NCBI GenBank assembly: GCA_035771165.1
Contig: JAWNZC010000002.1
Span: 124,001 to 188,000 of the forward strand
Direction of reading: 5' to 3'
DNA: 64,000 nt
Source of the DNA: Paragorgia papillata
Taxonomy: Eukaryota; Cnidaria; Anthozoa; Scleralcyonacea; Coralliidae
Of this stretch, positions 58,832-64,000 are shown one piece after another (positions within the stretch are counted from its first letter, which is position 1; the number at the start of each line of letters is the position of its first letter). The notes below the pieces were generated by a model. That model ran no database searches. It was not told the DNA's origin and saw only the letters and a list, made by a program, of their open reading frames with translations. Made by a program: the position numbers and the translations under genes.

Positions 58832-60874
58832 ATGAGATTGTATTATCGTTGGTTTTTAGCTTTTTTGGTAATTGTAGCTGTGATATTCTTTCTGCGTAAC
58901 ATCTTGACAGAGGTAAGCTGTGTTTGTACTTTGTTCTAAAATAAACTACGTATTTGATGGTCACTTATAAGTCAATAAATATTGATTTTTTTGTACGCTA
59001 GCAGATATATTTTGCGAAGCTAAACAATTATACACCAACTAAGGGTGTCTTCGTGTCTATAGCCGAAGCTTTCGTATATATTAAGCTTATATAGTTGTCA
59101 TTTGAACAAGATTATTTGTAGTTTTGTACAATAAAACTTGTATCTATAGGCAGCCAGGGCGTGTTCTTGATGAATATAGCTAGAAAGCTAGAGAAACTCA
59201 GATGTTTTATTAAACTATTTGTAAACTGACAAACTATAAAGCATTCCCAATGAAACTAAGTTTGAAATTGGTGTTCGTGTATACTAAAAGTCACATTTTG
59301 TTTTAATGTAGACAGATGAATTAGATGAGCTTGTAGAGGAAGATGTACCAACGTTTAAATGGATTGATTATAAAGGTTACAAAAAATGCCGAAATTCAGT
59401 TCAGGGCTCAAATATTATCGTCGATGATCGAGGTTGGTGACAAATGTTTCAAATATTTTTTTTTCACTGAAGCCTGCTTCCCATAAGATTAAGATCATCT
59501 CGATCACCCTGATTGCCCAAATCTCTCCAATCCTACTAGAGATATCTCGAATCACACAATCTGATTGGATGGATTCAGGAGATTGGGATGATCGAGATGA
59601 TCTTATGGAAACCAGGCTATAAGCTAAATTCCCATAAGATAAAAATGGTACACTAATATGGCCACCATTTTGTTGTTTTGGTACACCAATATGGCTGCCA
59701 TGACATCAGATGAAAATGATCAATATATAAGGCTAATTTTTATTTTTTTTGTTGCAGGTTATATCTGTGAATGGCCTGACAAGCTTTCCAGTGGGTGTTG
59801 TTTTCCAAAAGGAATTACAGCAAAGCAATTTGTGTGCAACAGTTGTCTTGTGAATCATTGCTGTAGTGTTTATGAACATTGTGTTTCATGTTGTCAGCAT
59901 CCAAACAAAGTAGGTTTATTACAAGTTAAAATTATTGAAAGTAGCCACTATTCTTCGATCTATGGCTCCTCGTACTCACTTCTTGTGTTCACATGATCTA
60001 AATGTAGAACATTCTTAAAGCATTATGTCATTGGTATCAGCATCTTTACTTAATTGGTATCTCCCCCCTGAGATTTTTGTAACCATCCCATGCAGGATCT
60101 TGAAGGATTATAATAGGATCTTTGCAGGATCTTGTACGATCATGATAGGATATGTGCAGGATCCCATATATTGGGATCGATCTTTACAGGATCATGATAG
60201 GATCTGTGCAGGATCCCATTAGGATCCTGATAGGATCATGATAGGATCTTTACAGGATCCTGATAGGATGTTGTAGGATCTATACATGATCCTGATAGGG
60301 TGTTGTAGGATCTTTACAGGATCCTGTAGGATCTTGTAGGATCATGATAGAATCGTTACAGGATCCTGATAGGATTTTGGTTTCATATTGTAATAATTGT
60401 ATGTACATACTAGACGTAATTAGCTAAAAATATTCACCAAGGAATGGCTAATAGTTGAACTTTCACCTTGCAGCAAACTCTGCTTCGAACAATACTAGCA
60501 AACAACAGCAGAAGTATCCTAAAGAAGGTTGGAGATCAGTTTGAATTTTGCTTGGTGAAATGTCGAACATCCTCCGAGGTATTGTACACAATCATTAATG
60601 TAACTGACAAGATGTGTTGAGTAATAACTGTCAAGAATTGCTGGACCTCATCCTCTTGCTCAAAATATTTTGTAGTTTGAAGGTTCATTATTAAGGCTAT
60701 ATATGTTGTCTAGGGTACTGTAATTATATGAATGCTTAATTGTTGAAATTAGTCTTGGTATTAATGTATCACTATGGTTTCTCTTTTCAGAGTGTTATTC
60801 ATGAGAACCATTACCGCAATAGCAAGTACAAACACTGTTTTGGAGCAAAACATCCTGAAACAGAGCCATCATAA
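58832..60874 (+). CDS. SPRING1: SPRING1 (C12orf49) homologue, Golgi regulator of SREBP processing
   Basis: Five exons: 58832-58912, 59312-59432, 59758-59909, 60474-60578, 60791-60874; 180 aa (human about 205). MRLYYRWFLAFLVIVAVIFF is a type II membrane anchor with a basic tail. The lumenal part has CRNSVQGSNIIVDDRGYICE, CCFPKGITAKQFVCNSC, CCSVYEHCVSCCQHPNK, FCLVKCRTSSESVIHENHYR and CFGAKHPETEPS, which match SPRING1 cysteine by cysteine. In vertebrates SPRING1 supports S1P maturation and SCAP-SREBP signalling in the Golgi. Exon 2 uses a GTTGGT donor. Confidence 0.95.
59471..59620. repeat. Foldback repeat in SPRING1 intron 2
   Basis: Arms AAGCCTGCTTCCCATAAGAT and ATCTTATGGAAACCAGGCTT, inner GATCATCTCGATCA paired with TGATCGAGATGATC. 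Confidence 0.8.
60090..60385. repeat. GGATC-rich minisatellite in SPRING1 intron 3
   Basis: Units of 12-24 bp built from AGGATCTTTACAGGATCCTG and ATAGGATCATG, about 20 GATC sites in 300 bp. Confidence 0.9.
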
Positions 60875-61006
60875 TCATGGGATTCCATCCTTTAAAAGCA
60901 CAACCAAGCCACAGGATGGTTAAAGCACCACCTATCAACCACTAGATGACAGTGGATGTTGACAAAAAAAGTCAAGAACTACCACATACTATAACCATTT
61001 ATGGTT

Positions 61007-61012
61007 AATAAA
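61007..61012 (+). terminator. Candidate poly(A) signal of SPRING1
   Basis: AATAAA 133 bp after the stop codon, followed by a GTGG/TGGTTGG stretch. Confidence 0.6.
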
Positions 61013-61292
61013 TCTTATCTTGTGGTGGATGCGTCCCTGGTTGGTTTTTAGTATGATTTACATACATCTATACTCTGTCTAGCTATGACCATGTGTGATA
61101 CTGTGATTGAAATCTGCTTCCCACCAAAATTGACTTTATCAGTGATACTCGCAATGCTGTTTACCTCCACAACTGGAACTTCACCACTGGAACAACTTCG
61201 GAATAAGCCAGCATGTACAGTACAATTTGGGTACTGGTATTTACCATTATATAATGATTCCATATAATTATATACCATATGAATCAGAATGG

Positions 61293-64000
61293 TTACCTTC
61301 TGTATATTTTATTATCTGTATACCTGTTAAGTCCAAGTGATGTTTGAAATGCAGCACCATCACCAAATGTCGAAAGCTGTTATAATAAAAGTAATAAAAG
61401 ATTATTAACCAAGAACGAGGTCTGTACGGGAAAATATCAGACCGACGTCTTGACAGTACAGACCGAGCCGCAGGCGAGGTTCGTACAAAAAAAGACTGAG
61501 GTCTGATATTTTCCCATACAAAGCATTTATTATATGGCTATTTCAAGTTTTTCGATAATTATTGTATCAAACTTAGTGTGAAAACCTCAGAAATTCACGC
61601 GGGCAAAATCAACATCCGGGACAGTGGTCCGGATACGGAAAAATACGAACCGTGGTCCAGATACGCATTTTTACGGACCATGCGTTGACCAATCAGAACT
61701 CAGGATATTACAAAGCCATATAATAATAATTATTATACAGTCACTTGCACCTAAGTGGAAACACCGCATGTCAACATGTTCTATTTCAATGTCAAACATA
61801 AAAGTTTTCCTTGGAAACATATTATATTTCCCTTCAATACATACTCATGTTTGTGCCCTTAGCCAATCACATCTTGCCAATTTCAAAACGGTTAACTTTT
61901 GAACATGTTTTGACAGGTGATGTTTCCACTTAGGTGCAAATGGCAGTAATCATGTAATTTAGTGTACAGAAATGGATTGAAAGTGTGACAACAATTACTA
62001 GTGATATACAAATAGTACTTGTGTATTTCCATTGCTAGGGGGGCAACTACTTGACATAGCATGGGGGAAGAAATAAGACCCTGTGGAGAAATATTTAAAA
62101 AAGTGTGAATAACAGGAAAATCATATTAATTAGTGATATTATTTAGTAAATAATATTTTATTCTCATGTTGCATGCTAAGAGAAATGAGGGAGACTGGAG
62201 ACAAGAACACCATCACAACTGATCAATGTGTACCTTATTAATTTCTTTGTGTTTTTCATAGCTGACAACTTCCTCAATAATCTCACCATCTCCTTTAACC
62301 AGTCTGAAAGATAATTATTTTGGTGTTTAAATTAGTATTGGTCAAACATTCAACCCCCATCACCACCACCACCACCACTACTATCACCACCTCTACTACG
62401 CCCACTATCACCATCACTACCACCACCTAAAGCAACTGTTTTTTCCCCATCACAATTAAGTGCTGGCTTTCTACCTACCTATATACATGTATACTGTAAC
62501 ATATCAATTTTCTACCCCTATTAAGTGCCATTCAGTGATGATTTCCAAATTTTAGAAGTGGGGGAAATCACTAAAGTCAAATGGGTATGGCCACTGGTTG
62601 TACAATTAAATGGGCATGGCTCCTGTCATGAAAGTTAATGGGGGTCTGAAAAGACTACTAAAAGCCTGGCTCGGCTAGCTAGCTAGCTGGTTGGCTAACT
62701 TGGTTGAAAAACGAGTACACTCATATTTGACTCAAAGCAAAAATAGTGCAGTGTTGAATGGTGTTCCCCTACCGTAATATTTGTCAGAGGGAACCCCCAA
62801 CAAAAATAGTTGGGGAACACCGCATTCCCCCTGAAAAACATCACTTGTGCCATTTACCTTTCTCTTCCAGTATCAGGATCAAACACTCTCCTCACTTGGC
62901 TCTGTTGTTTTTCATATTCTTCTTTTGTCATAGGTACCATTGCCCTATAACTACAAGTAAAATAATATACCGTATAATTATTGTATATAATTCTTAATCT
63001 TTGTACTCATATTCTTATTTTGCTTAACCCATTCCTGGCTGAGCCAGCTGAAAACAGCCCCTTTGTATATGTACTATGAACGCTAGGGTACTTGGGATTG
63101 TTTGGAGGGACAGATTTCATGCTTGGTGGCATAAGCACGATGAAACTGCATGTCCCTCCAAACGATCCCAATTACCCTAACCCATCACCAGTCTTCAACT
63201 CTTTTGGGAAATGGCCAATTACCTTCTTGGTTTTTCAGTTGATTTCATTGGCTTAGGACCAGACAGTATATCCTCTTGTTGCCCTGTTAAGCATAATGTA
63301 TATACAGTGTGTATCAAAAAAATTCAAACCCTTAGAAAATGAATTAGCATTCTTTTCAGACAACCTATTGTAGTAGTTTGAAAGCCCTAAGCACTTTGCT
63401 GAACCCACAGATGCGTAAAACACACGGTCTTATACACCTAGGAAATTAAGATAACTTGAAGTGTATACATGGTGAAAGTATTTAAAAGCTTTTTCGCTTC
63501 GTTTAACTTATGTGCTGATTAATTTATAACGCAGCACTTTTAGGGCTTTCAAACTACTACAATAGGTTGTTTGAAAAGAATGCTAATTCATTTTCTAAGG
63601 GTTCGAATTTTTTTGATACACACTGTGGTACAGTAAATAATTATATTGGCATGTACCCTCCTTTTTGCCTGTCTTTTTCATACCATATGCAACTACTGTA
63701 CAATTGACCTACCCTACTGCACTTTACACATTTTATAAATATTTTCCAACGTACACATTAAAAACTCAATTAAGTAGCTATGGCCTCATACCTTCCTTAT
63801 CGTCTTCATTTTGTGAGTTCACAGCCTTTATCTTTACTATGCTCCTCTCTTGTTGCTTTTTTAATTCCTTCTCTTTCTTCTTAATCTTCTTTTTCTTCTT
63901 CTTTTGCTTTCTTTTTTTCTCCTTCCATTTTTTCTTTCTCCGTCGTTCAGACTCTGATGAAGACCAACTACTTGAATCTTCACTCTCTCCCTTTCTATTC
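61293..64000 (-). CDS. ARL6IP4: ARL6IP4/SRp25-like protein, 3' part
   Basis: Exons: partial 63792-64000 (continues beyond the window), 63223-63283, 62858-62950, 62234-62303, last 61293-61376 with TAA. The first has a Ser-rich then Lys-rich stretch (SSWSSSESERRRKKKWKEKK). Then YRAMVPMTKEEYEKQQSQVR, RVFDPDTGRERLVKGDGEII, EEVVSYEKHKEINK and FGDGAAFQTSLGLN follow, the conserved C-terminal block of ARL6IP4. That family is nuclear and linked to splicing. Convergent with SPRING1: 418 bp separate the stop codons. Confidence 0.92.
61421..61521. repeat. Foldback repeat
   Basis: Arms CTGTACGGGAAAATATCAGA and GTCTGATATTTTCCCATACA with a loop of about 50 bp; inside the last ARL6IP4-like intron. Confidence 0.75.
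61736..61948. mobile_element. TACAGTC Tc1/mariner-like MITE
   Basis: Ends TACAGTCACTTGCACCTA and complement of TAGGTGCAAATGGCAGTA, with GTGGAAACACC and GGTGATGTTTCCAC inside. TA at both edges. Sister of 54273-54465. Confidence 0.75.
63084..63180. repeat. Short foldback repeat
   Basis: Arms TTGGGATTGTTTGGAGGGAC and GTCCCTCCAAACGATCCCAA, about 97 bp in all. Confidence 0.75.
63305..63625. mobile_element. Mariner-like MITE, 321 bp
   Basis: Arms of about 86 bp start CAGTGTGTATCAAAAAAATT. TA precedes the left end; the right flank is TG. The terminal motif fits Tc1/mariner. In the ARL6IP4-like intron. Confidence 0.75.

Noticed and set aside
61048..61278. 76-codon minus-strand frame after ARL6IP4
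   Set aside because: It follows the ARL6IP4-like stop codon, lacks splice sites in register and matches nothing I recognise.

Overview
Eukaryotic, intron-rich genomic DNA, and not a bacterial or viral window. The sequence is AT-rich, the genes are broken into many short exons with GT-AG introns, and the introns and intergenic DNA are packed with microsatellites, foldback elements and SINEs. The proteins are animal-type but only moderately similar to vertebrate ones. I infer an early-branching marine invertebrate, most likely a cnidarian. That placement is an inference and could be wrong.

Layout. (1) Positions 1182-48419, minus strand: one very large gene. I assembled it exon by exon into 56 coding exons with consistent splice phases. 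They give an open frame of 12,378 nt, about 4,125 aa. The protein carries a SPRY domain in the middle and a C-terminal HECT domain, and closely parallels HECTD4, a giant HECT-type E3 ubiquitin ligase. (2) 48420-54632: no gene seen, only stacked transposable-element remnants and a CAACC-type repeat. (3) 54633-57813, minus strand: a MAX-partner bHLH-zip repressor of the MNT type, with an N-terminal SIN3-interaction motif and an apparent one-base frame break in the last exon. (4) 58832-60874, plus strand: a five-exon SPRING1 (C12orf49) homologue, a Golgi regulator of the SREBP pathway. It lies head-to-head with MNT, about 1 kb apart. (5) 61293-64000, minus strand: the 3' part of an ARL6IP4/SRp25-type gene, convergent with SPRING1 and running off the window.

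HECTD4, SPRING1 and ARL6IP4 all lie on human chromosome 12q24, so the window looks like a fragment of an ancient linkage group; MNT (human 17p13) is the exception. The genes do not form an operon or a pathway.

The mobile DNA is the other main content. I see Tourist/PIF-Harbinger-like MITEs with TTA/TAA duplications, a Mutator-like MITE family with exact 9-bp duplications, TTAA-flanked piggyBac-like MITEs, a decayed hAT element with a broken transposase fragment, Tc1/mariner-like foldbacks, 5S-rRNA-derived SINEs, and a foldback whose arms carry tRNA-like cloverleaves. I found no convincing new biochemical system. The most unusual signals are the arrangements of these elements around the exons.
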